64,000 bases of DNA from Sinotaia quadrata (Eukaryota > Mollusca > Gastropoda > Architaenioglossa > Viviparidae): contig CM054181.1 of assembly GCA_028829895.1 (NCBI GenBank), positions 113,855,360 through 113,919,359 of the forward strand. The letters are read 5' to 3'. The first letter of the stretch is position 1; each line of letters opens with the position of its first letter. The notes under the pieces are model-generated. The model ran no database searches, was not told the origin of the DNA, and was given only the letters and a program-made list of their open reading frames with translations. This document shows, one piece after another, positions 10,319-21,751 of the stretch. A program made the position numbers and the translations under genes.

Positions 10319-11390
10319 AGCTTATGGTAAGTTAAGTGACTGATATAGAAAGAATGGACTTAGAAATATTTCGTACATGTTTGTTATTAATCTTTGATTA
10401 GAATTGGAGAATGCTTTTGCATTTGAACCATTATTTCTACGTTAAATAATTTGATTACGTTGTACATTGTGTTGTACATTATGTTGTACATTATACTTGT
10501 GAATTTTGATTGATTCTATATTTCTTCAGCTGAGAGTGTAATGGGCTAATGAAATTGTTGCAGGATTTGTAAGTTGAGAATGTTTGTAAAAGTAAAAAGA
10601 AATTTAGAGATGAAATATGCCTGAAATTTAGTGCTGCCTTAATTTGACTTTTGCAGACATGAGCGTGCCTTTATTTTTGCTTCATGCTACAATGACGTCT
10701 GTATTCCAGAGGTACATTGGTGTGTGTAGCCAATGTTGACGAACTTATCAGTAATGTGTTGCTGTAAGTTGATTCTTGTGAATTTTGTTCGAGAGCCAAT
10801 ATGGCGACATATAAAGGCTTTAGTTTGGTCTCGAGAAGTCATGATGAATATTTGTAAGATTCTTCGAAAATTCGGGAACATTCCTCCTGATGTGCTTGAT
10901 AAAATATACGAATTTCTGGATGATTTGTGAGCACATCAAAGATTCTGGAACAGTTGTATAAAGTGCCTAGAAGAGGTCAAGTCACCTAAATAAGAATGTC
11001 AGTGACTTGTTGCAACATGCGTGATTGTGAAGACATGCCAGCGACAGTTGCCATCTTTGAAAACGTTATGTACATTGACTATAATCTCTCTGAAACTCCA
11101 CTTTATTTTATGATGAATGATATCCACGAACATGATTATGGAGATGTGGCAGAATAAATTTGCCTACTCCTATTTCTAAACTTAATTGTTAAATTGGTGA
11201 AGTGGCCATGTGATGGTATTTTGTAAGTGTCCGAGTTGGGGGTAAACACTCGAGTTGAGAATATGCTAGAAATTGCTGATGTAATGCAAACCAGAGAGAT
11301 TATAGTCAATGTACATAAAGTTTTCAAACATAATGTACAACGTAATCACATTATTTAACGTAGAAATAATGGTTCAAATGCATTTTAATT
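10316..11390 (+). repeat. Dispersed repeat family, copy 1, with fold-back ends
   Basis: It shares long blocks with the copies near 15540, 33960-35525, 42795, 47870, 49795, 51130 and 63325, for example the block with TTAGCTTATGG, the block GTTGATTCTTGTGAATT, and the block AGAAATTGCTGATG. The segment 10418-10468 reappears inverted at 11332-11382. No protein typical of an autonomous element is visible. Class unknown. Confidence 0.75.
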
Positions 11391-11919
11391 CATAAAGATC
11401 ATTTATCATTCATTCAAAACAGGAAATGACTATTTTTGTTTCAAAATAATAACTTTTGTAACTTTTGTTTTACACTTTTACGAACAAATAGTTGGAAACA
11501 ATATTTAAAAGTTAATGCATAATATTGTATATTCATATTAATTTTGCTAATGCTATCTTAATTTGTTTGCAACAAAAATATAATGTCATAGCTATTACTG
11601 TAACAAATTTCGTATTTTCGAACTTTAGTGCACATGCTGGTGATCCTTGGATATCATAATACTCAGCTCTTAAAAAGCCCTTGAGAAACCTTTAAATATT
11701 TTTACTTTAATTTGCCTAGAAATCCTGTGTTAAGATTGTTTGGTGAATGCCAAAGACTAACTTATAATGTTCTTTGCCGCTGCTAAGATTGTTTGATGAA
11801 TGAGAGAACTACTTTATAACGTCATTGCTGACTCAGGACTATTCTATTGTGATTAATAAGTAAAATACTTCTAGAACTGTAATAGCACACAAGACATTGC
11901 ATTCAACCTATTTCAATGT

Positions 11920-11921
<2 letters not shown>

Positions 11922-11958
<37 letters not shown>

Positions 11959-12038
11959 CGTGCGTACGTATATGTGTGTGTGAGTATGTGTGTGTGTGCA
12001 TATGTGTGTGAGTGAGAGAGAGAGAGAGAGGGGGGGGA
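11922..12038 (+). repeat. Compound (GT)n/(GA)n/G-run microsatellite
   Basis: GT-rich run grading into GA repeats and a G homopolymer. Confidence 0.95.
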
Positions 12039-12794
12039 TAGTATTGTGTATTCTTTAACAGTAACGTAATCGTTTTATGCCATTTCCATAATTATATTAT
12101 AATAAAATGACAATATTGTTCATTAACAAAATAAGAAATATATATTTTTGAATAGAGAAATATGAACACATTATTAGTTTTACGTTTTATTTGAATGTCT
12201 GAAGAATTACTAATATAAAACATTTTGATATCTTAGTTTACATGAAGATTTTGCAAGATTCAAAGATTATGCTTACAAATACCAATGCAATATAAGAATA
12301 ATAACACAGATTCAGTGGAGGTAACATGATACATTAGTCAATAATGGGAACCAGTAAAATTAGTGTTTCCTGAGTGCTAAAATTCCAACTCTATTAAGCA
12401 TCCTTGGCTGTTCTAAATCTGACATGCGTACTGACTGGTCGGAAACTAACGTCATTTCTAACTAGAGCATGACGGGTGGAAAATTAAAATGAATGCATTG
12501 CTTGGAACAGAAATGATTATTATTTATTGGATTGCATGATTATAAGACACATTCCAAGTGAAAATTTGAGCATCATTTAACAAATCGATTTTTATGAGTA
12601 CTTTGATGTTGTCTCTGTTTTGTGAACATGACAATGCAACATAAAGCGACTAATACAACGCCGACAACAATGCACGTATACATTTACCTTAAAGGTTGCA
12701 CAGAACGCAGTAAGGCACTGCATAATGGTACTGTATTAGAAGTATTGTTTGGTGTATGCTAGAGACGTTCTTTATAAAGTATAGTTTTATTATA

Positions 12795-13088
12795 GTTCAG
12801 TGCATAATTCTTTCTCTTCCTGAACTGATTGAGTTCAGTGCATAATTACTTTCTCTTCCTGAACTAATTGAGTTCAGTGCATAATTCCTATCTCTTCCTG
12901 ATCTGATTGAGTTCAGTGCATAATTCCTTTCTCTTTCTGAACTGATTGAGTTCGGTGCATAATTCCTTTCTGAACTGATTGAGTTCAGTGCATAATTCCT
13001 TTCTCTTTCTGAACTGATTGAGTTCGGTGCATAATTCCTTTCTGAACTGATTGAGTTCGGTGCATAATTCCTTTCTGAACTGATTGAG
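12795..13088 (+). repeat. Minisatellite, 29-39-bp unit
   Basis: Eight or so units beginning GTTCAGTGCATAATTCCTTT and ending GAACTGATTGA. Shorter units lack an internal TCTCTTTC block. Confidence 0.92.
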
Positions 13089-13300
13089 AAAGCAATATAC
13101 AGCCTACGATGACATCGGCACTAAAGTGGTTAACATGTATAACAAAATGTTGAATGTAAATTCATTTTGAAGGAAAAACAACGAAAGTTTGTTACTGTCA
13201 GTATCATTTCGTAGCTTCAGACTAAGTTAAATTTGTATTTATTTTCTCTGCTATGCCAAGAAAAGTTTATGCAAGGCAAAGAACTGGCGCTTTTATACTT

Positions 13301-13490
13301 TTAGTCAATGATTGCAAGAAATTCTGTTAAGCAGTAAAGAAAGGCATAATGGACATTTTATCTTTTAGTCAATGATTGCAAGAAATTCTGTTAAGCAGTA
13401 AAGAAAGGCATAATGGACATTTTATCTTTTAGTCAATGATTGCAAGAAATTATGTTAAGCAGTAAAGAAAGGCATAATAGACATTTTCAG
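13301..13490 (+). repeat. Three 64-bp direct repeats
   Basis: TTAGTCAATGATTGCAAGAA recurs at 13301, 13365 and 13429 with almost no divergence, in the 3' flank of the PAN-FBG gene. Confidence 0.95.
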
Positions 13491-13694
13491 GTTGTTCTGA
13501 CTACCCAACGATAAACACCCTGAAAATGAAACTGTTTACAATTTAATACAATATCAAAACGCGTGTGTATCTCAAGACAACAATGGCAAATGTCACAATG
13601 AAATATTTCTCCTAGTAAAGGATAATGTGCTCCAGGGACATCCTGTATGACGTTTGATTTTTGCTTAACCTCCATTTATCTGCGTTCCAATTTA

Positions 13695-13939
13695 CTACCT
13701 TATTTTCATCTCGACTCTTTTGAAAGACCGGAAATCATTCTTCCAGGAAAACCAAACAATGCCATCTTCACCAACAGCGCCATCTTCCTTGTAAAGACCG
13801 TTCAGGTTGGAATCATGGCAGGCTTCGTACCACCACGCTGCCGAGAACAAAAGAGCGCAGTTTTTCAGACTCGTGTTGTCGTTGTCGTTGTCGTACGTTG
13901 AAAATTGCATCGTGTTGTGGTGTGTTGTTAAGCTGTCTC
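13695..13939 (-). CDS. PAN-FBG gene, exon 5: C-terminal FBG
   Basis: It encodes GDSLTTHH, the acidic loop [27 protein letters not shown] and the terminal FKRVEMKIR before TAG. The acceptor CCGCAG gives phase 1 entry. Confidence 0.95.
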
Positions 13940-16900
13940 CTGCGGTGAAACATAAGACGTCATTGAATCACGACGTCATTTCAACAAGAATTCAAGGAAC
14001 AAAAGTAACATCCATTATGGACACGTGGGTACATATTGATAATTCATACTCGCATTAATATTATTAAATCATGCGTGCACAAATGCATGTAAATGTAGGT
14101 AAATAAGTTTATGAAATGCATGAATTCGTTTCAAAGCTGGATAAAAGGAAATATCACTCCCTGGGGCTGGCTGGTAAACATGATGTTGAAGTTATAATAT
14201 ATTGTATTATGTTTACCGTTAGTTGATATATAATAAACCTACTTTATTGAACAAAGTCAGTTTCGAGGCCGGATTGATTTAATTTCATTTACTGATAGGT
14301 GTTCGGTTCAATGTGCGTAATATTTCTAACAGTTCGTAGAACGCATATGGTTTGTTAAGTAAATATATCCTCTTATTAGAGTATTCATTCGAATTTGAAC
14401 ATGATTTAACATAAGGTTTGTTAAGTAAATATATCCTATTATCACAGTATTCATTCGAATTTGAACATGATTTAACATAAGGTTTGTTAAGTAAATATAT
14501 CCTATTATCACAGTATTCATTCGAATTTGAACATGATTTAACATAATATTTTCCAATAGCTAAGGGTAGTCGAAGCATCTCCAGAGCCATATGTCGTTTA
14601 TTGTTATTGATTTGTTCTTTGTGTGGGGCTTAAAGTAATCAGAGTATTGAAAAAGATAATAATTGTAAAGTAAACAAATACATATAAATCGAGCATTTGT
14701 TTATGTTTCATACGTTATCATTTCAAGCCAAACAAATAATAATGATCAAAACATTTTCACGTTTTGTATAGAGGAAAATAAACGTCACCTGCAGTCCCAC
14801 TATAGTCCCCTATCTGTAAACGTTATTTATAGAGAGGAAAAAACGTCACCTGCAGTCCCACTATAGTTCTATATCTGTAAACGGTATTTATAGAGAGGGA
14901 AAACGTCACATGCAGTCCCACTATAGTTCTATATCTGTAAACGTTATTTATAGAGAGGAAAAAACGTCACCTGCAGTCCCACTATAGTTCTATATCTGTA
15001 AACGGTATTTATAGAGAGGAAAAAACGTCACCTGCAGTCCCACTATAGTTCTATATCTGTAAACGGTATTTATAGAGAGGAAAAACGTCACATGCAGTTC
15101 CACTGTAGTCGCCTATCTGTAAACGGTATTTATAGAGAGGGGAAAAAACGTCACATGCAGTCCCACTGTAGTCGCCTATCTGTAGACGGTATTTATAGAG
15201 AGGAATTTAAACGTCACCTGCAGTCCCATTGTAGTCGCCTATCTGTAGACGGTATTTAAGAAGAGGAATTTAAACGTCACCTGCAGTCCCATTATAGTCG
15301 CCTATCTGTAAACGGTATTTATATATAGGAATTTAAACGTCACCTGCAGTCCCACTGTAGTCCCCTATCTGTAGACGGTATTTGTCGGACGCGTTGGAAA
15401 CGCTGAACTGTGAGTATGTAGCATAGATAGATGAGCCATTGAAGTCCTCCAGGTCGATACGGAGGGTGACATTTACATCTTCAGTCAAGATATATAGTTT
15501 TTCAAGTCCTGCAAAACCAGTAACAACATACAGCAGTCACTTACCCATAGGTATTTTCAGTTTGTGGCAGAGTACATTTGCCTATCCTTATTTTAATACT
15601 TCATTGTTTAAATTGTCAGAGTAATCCTACCTTGGGCACTCCTTATGATGGTATTTTTGTATCAGAGTTGGAAGTAAACGTTCGAGTTGAGAATATGTTA
15701 GAAATTGCTGATATAATACAAACTAATCCCAAATGAGTGAGTAGTTTTTAATTATCCAATGATTATGCTTTAGAAAATGAAACCAGCCAGTGGGCTGAGA
15801 TTAAAAAGTTTACTTGCTAATTCTATTGTCTAATCACTTGAATTTGGTGTGGCAAAGAAGTCTGGTTATGAAAGGTGGTCGTTAGCTTAATGATGAGTTA
15901 ACTGGCTAATTGAAAGAAATTGGACTTAGAAATATGTTTTTCAATTTTGCTATTGATGTGCTATACTTGTCTTTTATGTAGAGATGTATTATGTGAGTAG
16001 ACTATTATTTCTACAAACGTTTAAACTATGATACTTATATGTAGTATGCTAAAACTTGACATTGTTCTAGTGAAACCGCTAATAAAAATTAAATTATTAT
16101 TTATTTATTTTATTATTTTATTTTATTATTTTATTTTATTATTTTATTTTATTATTTTATTTATTTATTTATTTATTATTCTGTACATGTGTGTCGGGTT
16201 AATAAATACTGTTGCAGGAAACTGTAAGTAGAGATTTGAATGATGAAAGAATGGAATTAAAAGTAACAAAGTGGAAACTAGAATTTGCTCCCTGATTATA
16301 TTTTTTAGATTAAAGCAGCCTTTCATTGTATGATATGAATCTTCTGGTTTATTGATTTTAAACCGCTACAACCAGGGTAGATGCAGGAATAATCTGTTGC
16401 AGTGTATGTATAAGTGTAAGGAATACGCTACACTCCTTTGATGTATGGTGGCAAAGTATGCTGACTACACTGAACGATTTCTGGTACAGAAGAGTTACTA
16501 GAAATCACTATAATTGTTGCTCTGCTTGAAGGAACTGGTACAGCAAACTAAAGGTGCCCAGGTTGGCTTTGAGAGAACAAGCAGAGAATATGTTTACAGT
16601 GTGAGGAGAAAAACATATGGAAATTGAACTGAACCATAACTTGTTACATTGTTGCAAAACTGTGTGAAGACTATCAAGACAGTCCTTAATTCAGGTTATG
16701 TAAAGAACTATCCTGTGATTTGTATTGACACTAATGTTGAAGTGTATTTTACGATATATGACTTTGAAATATAGAAATTATTTGCCTGTGGTTTCGTGGA
16801 AATATTGATATCAAGTAATCTTACCCACATATATTCTCAGGTCAAGAGATGTAGCAATCACTTACCCACATTTATTCCCATGTCAAGAAATGTAGCAATC

Positions 16901-19184
16901 ACTTACCCACATATATTATCTGGTCAAGAGATATAGCAATCACTTATCACAAATATGCTCAGTTCAAGAGATATAGAAATTACTTACCCACATATATTCT
17001 CAGGCCAAGAGATGTAGCAATCATTTACCTACATATGTTCTCAAGACAAGAGATGTAGCAATCACTTACCCACATATATTATCTGGTCAAGAGATATAGC
17101 AATCACTTATCACAAATATGCTCAGTTCAAGAGATATAGAAATTACTTACCCACATATATTCTCAGGCCAAGAGATGTAGCAATCATTTACCTACATATG
17201 TTCTCAAGACAAGAGATGTAGCAATCACTTACCCACATATATTCTCAGGTAAAAAAAATGTAGATTTTCATGTTCTGCAATAGCACTAATAATACTCAGT
17301 AAACACTTACCAATAAAATATTTTCATTCCACACTCGATTCATTCGTTTAATAACATAATCGTCAATTACGCATGCGTAATGTATTTAAGCCACTAAACA
17401 GGTGTTCGTGCTAAATACAGGATGATGAATAAAGTCTAACGCACAAAAAGATTTCCATGCATAAAATTAGCATGACAGTCAGTGTAAAAACATCTTTGAT
17501 TGGATAGGTGCGATATAAGATTTTAAGAGAATTAAATGGAATTCACTACATTACCAATCCAAAACTCATTCATCAATTCTCCAAAGCCAAGTTCGTATTG
17601 CCACCAATTTCGGTAAAAATTTTCTGAGCCGTCCTGTCTTCGTTGTATCAACTGCAACAACGGTTAGTGTAGTTTATATTATTATACATAAATAAGTTAG
17701 TTTTGTAATATGAGTATTTAAAACAGTTTATTATCTTATTCATGTATGCATAGTACCTGCAATGTTTGTATATTTAGACTGGCACATGTTTGCTATGCTG
17801 TGTGCTTAATAAATATCGTCCGTATGTATATAAATACATTCTTTCGCACAAACAAATATTTAATAAATGAACGAATAGAGTAACTGAATGAGTGTAATAA
17901 TACCGTCCAGCCGCCATTATCAGTCGTCTGATCACAGTACACCTTCAGCCTTCTGGAGTTCCTCAGGTAGAGTGTATGGATGCCATTTTGGAAGCAATAT
18001 TTCTTAACATCCAAACAAGATGTCGGTTTCCTTACTAGAATGCAAAAGGGAAAATGTTTTAATATGTACAACTTTCATTTTTGTTCAAACGTATTTTTAA
18101 TTTTCTTTACTTGTATCTTGTTTTTTATTTGTTTTGTTATGAGTTTTCTGGAAGCAGTAATCAAAGTCCCTAAAGGACTGATTAGCATCTTGCAATGAAA
18201 GGATCAGTAAAAATAATTTGCTCACCTCCGTCCAGGGTTATCGGAAATTGTCTACGGAAGTATTATTTCAAGTCTGCATTCGTCTACATCTAAGCCTGTA
18301 GTGTTAGCCTATGTCGAAATAGATTCGTCCATCACTATGCATTTCGTTATGAACATCTACTGCCTATGTCTACATAGTCATTTGATCACGTCTACATGTG
18401 CTTTGGATAATGTCTTCACTTTTATTCATCAGTGTGTAAATAGCAATCAATTCAGATTTTCCCCCTCCTCAAATTCTACATAGCTTTTCGCCCATGTCTA
18501 CATATTTATTCGCCTGTGCCTACATAGTTATTCACTCATATCTACATAGCTATCCCCCCACCCCGGCTACTTAGTTATTTAGCCATACCTACATAGTTAG
18601 TGAGCCATATCTTCATAGATATTCACGCATATCGCCCATATCTTCATAGTTATTTGCAATATTTGCATAGTTGTTTGCCCATATCTACACAGTCATTTGC
18701 CCATATCAACATAGTTATTTGCCCATTCCTATATAGTTATTTTCCCATATATATAAATGCTATTTTCCCATATACACATAGCTATTCGCTCATATAGATG
18801 CAGAGTTATTCACCCACATAAACATATTTAATCGTCGATGTATTCCCCGTTATTCGCCCAGGTCAGCAAGGTTATTCAACCATGAGCGCCTCGTCAATTA
18901 TATGTACCTTTTTCTGTGTAGGCTTGCAGATTATCTCCCCCACCATCTGCAGCTTCTGAGAACGATGGCTGAAGATAGCAGGCCCGAGTGCTCGTGTCAA
19001 AAGCAAACGACGTACAGGCGTGCAGTTTCCTGCATACACTCGCGCATTCAACCTTTGACCGAGTCACCAACGTCTTCCCTTGCACGGAAACTCTTTGCTC
19101 AGAAAGTCTAGAAAACGTGGCCACGTCACATGCTCTGAGTCTCGTGACCAAGGTCAAAAGGACGATGAGGAACGACACGGCCAT
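13695..19184 (-). CDS. Secreted PAN/apple-like plus fibrinogen-domain lectin, 304 aa, complete
   Basis: Five exons (19184-18908, 18034-17904, 17651-17555, 15508-15344, 13939-13695) join in phases 1, 0, 1, 1 to give 915 nt ending in TAG. Residues 1-18 are a signal peptide. Residues about 19-90 have a Cys pattern (C47-x3-C51-x5-C57-x11-C69) like PAN/apple domains. Residues about 98-304 are a full FBG domain: SCLDV near the start, [21 protein letters not shown], then an Asp/Asn-rich Ca-site-like loop (YDNDND), NCA, WWYEAC, SNLNG and VEMKIR at the end. The FBG family binds acetylated sugars or protein ligands outside the cell; a pattern-recognition role is inferred. There is no IgSF domain. Intron 4 is occupied by copies of the exon 4 splice junction. 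Confidence 0.93.
14347..14546 (+). repeat. Three 66-bp direct repeats in intron 4 of PAN-FBG gene
   Basis: GTTTGTTAAGTAAATATATC recurs at about 14350, 14416 and 14482. Because 66 is a multiple of three, open frames persist on the minus strand; they are not genes. Confidence 0.95.
14762..15390 (-). repeat. ~62-bp minisatellite built from the exon 4/intron 4 junction of the PAN-FBG gene
   Basis: About ten units. The rightmost contains the real 3' end of exon 4 (sense strand ...[12 protein letters not shown], donor GTGACG at 15343). Each of the other nine or so repeats the last ~40 coding bases (TACCGT, CAGATA, AGTGGGACTGCAG) plus the start of the intron. Four or so units carry an in-frame TAG after CAGATA. 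Each unit keeps a GT donor-like site. Confidence 0.93.
15344..15508 (-). CDS. PAN-FBG gene, exon 4: FBG middle
   Basis: It encodes [20 protein letters not shown], then [15 protein letters not shown] and [14 protein letters not shown]. It is 165 bp, phase 1 to 1, the same as the FREP exon at 53524-53688. Confidence 0.94.
15540..16270 (+). repeat. Dispersed repeat family, copy 2 (partial)
   Basis: 15550-15725 matches 11145-11290 of copy 1 and, inverted, 35390-35525 of copy 3. Further matching blocks follow near 15905 and 16205. An ATTTT-rich stretch interrupts it at about 16088-16182. Confidence 0.65.
16088..16182 (+). repeat. (TTTTATTA)n-like low-complexity tract
   Basis: Repeated TTTTATTATTTTA and TTTA units. 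The open frame of about 67 codons is artefactual. Confidence 0.9.
16815..17262 (-). repeat. ~41-bp minisatellite with donor-like GTAAGT in most units, intron 3 of PAN-FBG gene
   Basis: About ten units. On the gene's sense strand each reads approximately GTGGGTAAGTGATTGCTACA followed by a TCTTGACCTGAG segment. A block of four units (about 16905-17060) is itself duplicated at about 17065-17225. The array starts about 290 bases inside the intron from the true exon 3 donor. Confidence 0.9.
17555..17651 (-). CDS. PAN-FBG gene, exon 3
   Basis: It encodes [17 protein letters not shown], then [14 protein letters not shown]. It is 97 bp, phase 0 to 1, acceptor TTGCAG and donor GTAATG. The paralogous exon 49569-49665 has the same length. 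Confidence 0.95.
17904..18034 (-). CDS. PAN-FBG gene, exon 2: FBG start
   Basis: It encodes [25 protein letters not shown] and GGWT. It is 131 bp, phase 1 to 0, acceptor TTCTAG. Confidence 0.95.
18482..18850 (+). repeat. Degenerate ~22-bp minisatellite in intron 1 of PAN-FBG gene
   Basis: Imperfect units like GCCCATATCTACATAGTTAT. Short open frames across it are artefacts. Confidence 0.85.
18908..19184 (-). CDS. PAN-FBG gene, exon 1: signal peptide and PAN/apple-like domain
   Basis: The ATG at 19184-19182 starts [19 protein letters not shown], a clear leader. The single-exon PAN-like domain follows with [14 protein letters not shown] and ACYLQ, closing at AYTEK. The donor GTACAT leaves one base, and joining to exon 2 gives a Val codon in frame. 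Confidence 0.93.
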
Positions 19185-20419
19185 GATCGGATGGGACTGG
19201 ACGAAAACTAAGAGAGAGAAAAACTCTTAATAGATATCAGTACACGCACGCTCGTACACACACACACACACTGTCGCCGCTATACTTTGGGGTGACTTTG
19301 TAATAATGACTTATACCAACTCTGTATAATTAGCTATGATACAAGACATCTACAAGTGCCGGTGCAGAGTATGGGTCACTGGTTAAATATGTATATCCGC
19401 AACTGTTACGCTGATATACTGGTACGTCGCCAATTTGGCTCCGCCCCCAACTCAGAATCAGCTGAGATTTAATGTTTATATATAGAAACGATTATAATTA
19501 AACGAACAGAGGACAAGACGTAATCATTACATTATCATTTGAACTACGAAAATAACGATAGAACTAACAAACACGCGTTTAAAATAATAACAAGAAATTT
19601 AAGATTTAGAAAATTCAGTTCATCCTAAGCCAGTTCATTTCTACTGAAGTCACTGTCCGAATAGACACTTAGCTTAAGCACAGAAATGACGTCAGTCTTG
19701 TAGACTTGAAATTTTCCAGTCAATAAATCGACACGTCCCAATTCAGCCGGGACAAGTAGAACGGCCACACAGGCACAGCCACACAGGCAAACAACAGGCA
19801 GCTATAAACGAGCAGCCGAGAATACACAATAACAAGAAAAAAACCCTGCAACACAAACAATTGCAAAAGCCTAAGTGTCCAGTCCAGTGCTCGATTAATA
19901 ATTACTAAGTTTGGCATAGGCCTCTCAAAGGAAGAATATTAATATATTCAAAATAAAACATAGTATATATCATCCTAATAAAACTTAACCATTCACACAA
20001 ATACAAAGACGCTTTTACCTATATAGCCAGGGTTTTCTTCTCTCATATACGACCCAGTGTTGTTTTGGGCGGACTACCCTTTCAGTCGTCACCCTCAGAC
20101 GATTTTTCAGGAAGTAGTGAAGATAACATTTTCACTGTGGTTTTTATTACCCTGCTTAGACCAGCTTCTGACCTGTTCAATTCATTAGCTCTAAGATGAT
20201 TATGTCCCTCTAACAACTCTAACCACCCGCTAAGCGTACACACTGACCACACGCTGACCGCCGCGCTCGCAGACTTCAAACGCCAGTCCCTAAATCTTCC
20301 ACACATGTCTCTCATTCATTTCAGGGCTTCCCTTCTCTGTAAACAGGACGCAATACGCACTCATTCCACAAATGAAAATTTATATAAAATATATATGTGG
20401 GAACATTTTCCCATCATAC

Positions 20420-20466
<47 letters not shown>

Positions 20467-20790
20467 CACACTACTCTTTTCTTTCTTTCTACTCTTATAA
20501 AACATTTTAAAAGTAAAATGAAACTGCATAGCTATTAAATAAATGTAAATCAGAAATATTAAATAATGGTAAATCAGAATTTAAATGATCTATTCTTGCT
20601 AATTTATTTTTTTTAAAGTGTGTACAAGAGAGGGAGAGAGAATTTAAACATTTTCTGTGCAAACTTGATATCTTACTCACGTCTGTACTCATGTATTTCC
20701 TGCAAGTAAAACTTTTGTGATAATTACGTTCGTTGTTTGCTGAAAATATTCCACCGGTTTATTTGCTGCATGCATACTTCACATGCTAAA
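19185..20790. other. Intergenic: 5' flank of PAN-FBG gene
   Basis: It probably contains the minus-strand promoter. A TATATATAG tract lies near 19478-19486. A minus-strand open frame at 20082-20315 has no recognisable domain and no splice or coding support. Confidence 0.45.
20418..20467 (+). repeat. (CA)n microsatellite
   Basis: Uninterrupted CA run for about 45 bases. Confidence 0.97.
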
Positions 20791-21130
20791 ATATTAGTTT
20801 TCACCCTCTTATCTCTATGTTTAATACTGTAACTCACATGTATAAAACATTAGTTTTCAACCTCTTATCTCTATGTTAAATGCTGTAACTCACAAACCTG
20901 AAACATTAGTTTTCAACCTTTAATCTTCTGATGTAACTCACACAATTAAAACAATCGATTTCAACCTTTCGTCTTCTATATTTTCAGATGTAACTCACAC
21001 AATTAAAACAATCGATTTCAACCTTTCGTCTTCTATATTTTCAGATGTAACTCACACAATTAAAACAATCGATTTCAACCTTTCGTCTTCTATATTTTCA
21101 GATGTAACTCACACAACTAAACCATTAATA
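20790..21130 (+). repeat. Minisatellite, about 60-bp unit
   Basis: Units combine AACTCACACAATTAAAACAA and TTTCAACCTTTCGTCTTCTA. Three near-identical copies occupy about 20935-21115, with degenerate flanking units. Looser derivatives with GTAATTCACACAGCTA continue to about 22290. Confidence 0.9.
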
Positions 21131-21520
21131 ATCAGTTTATTAATTTATTTGTTTATTGTCAAGTGCAAGAAGCTAGATCGTTAGTTTTCAACCTTCTATA
21201 TTTACTGATATAATTCACACAGCTAAAACATTAACAGCCAGTCGATCATTTTCTTTGTTTATTGACAAATGTATTAAGCATGCCGCTAGAACTTTAGCAG
21301 TCATCCTGTTCACGTTTGCGTTCACTGATATAATTCACAGGGCGAGACCCATTCGATTTTGTCCCCTTTATTTGAGTTTACTGAAGTAATTCATTCAGCT
21401 AGAACTTAAATATTTAATCTACTGACCTCTTTATTTACTAATGTAACTCTGACATCTAAACCGTTAGCATTAGATATATATTAGTTAATGTAACTCGTAC
21501 ACGTAGACCGTTAACATTAG

Positions 21521-21751
21521 ACCCGTTTATATAGGTTTTCTAATGTAATGTTATTGTTCTGTTTGTATGAATTACATTAGACCTGTTTATATAGGTTTTT
21601 CTAATATAATGTTAATGTTCTGTTTGTATGAATTACATTAGACCTGTTTATATAGGTTTTCTAATGTAATGTTAATGTTCTGTTTGTATGAATAACATTA
21701 GAAAACCTATATAAACAGGTCTAATGTAATTCATACAAACAGAACATTAAC
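21521..21751 (+). repeat. 60-bp direct repeats ending in a perfect 56-nt inverted repeat
   Basis: Three direct units contain ACCTGTTTATATAGGTTTT and GTTCTGTTTGTATGAATTAC. 21696-21751 is the exact reverse complement of 21611-21666, leaving a 29-nt loop. Confidence 0.95.

Larger units (their letters stand above)
11391..13694. other. Intergenic: 3' flank of PAN-FBG gene
   Basis: AT-rich, with no gene seen apart from the repeats listed separately. Possible minus-strand polyadenylation signals (TTTATT on the plus strand, for example near 13238) lie downstream of the stop codon at 13695. Confidence 0.5.

Noticed and set aside
20082..20315. 77-codon minus-strand frame upstream of the PAN-FBG gene
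   Set aside because: No signal peptide or recognisable domain, and no phase-compatible link to the PAN exon.
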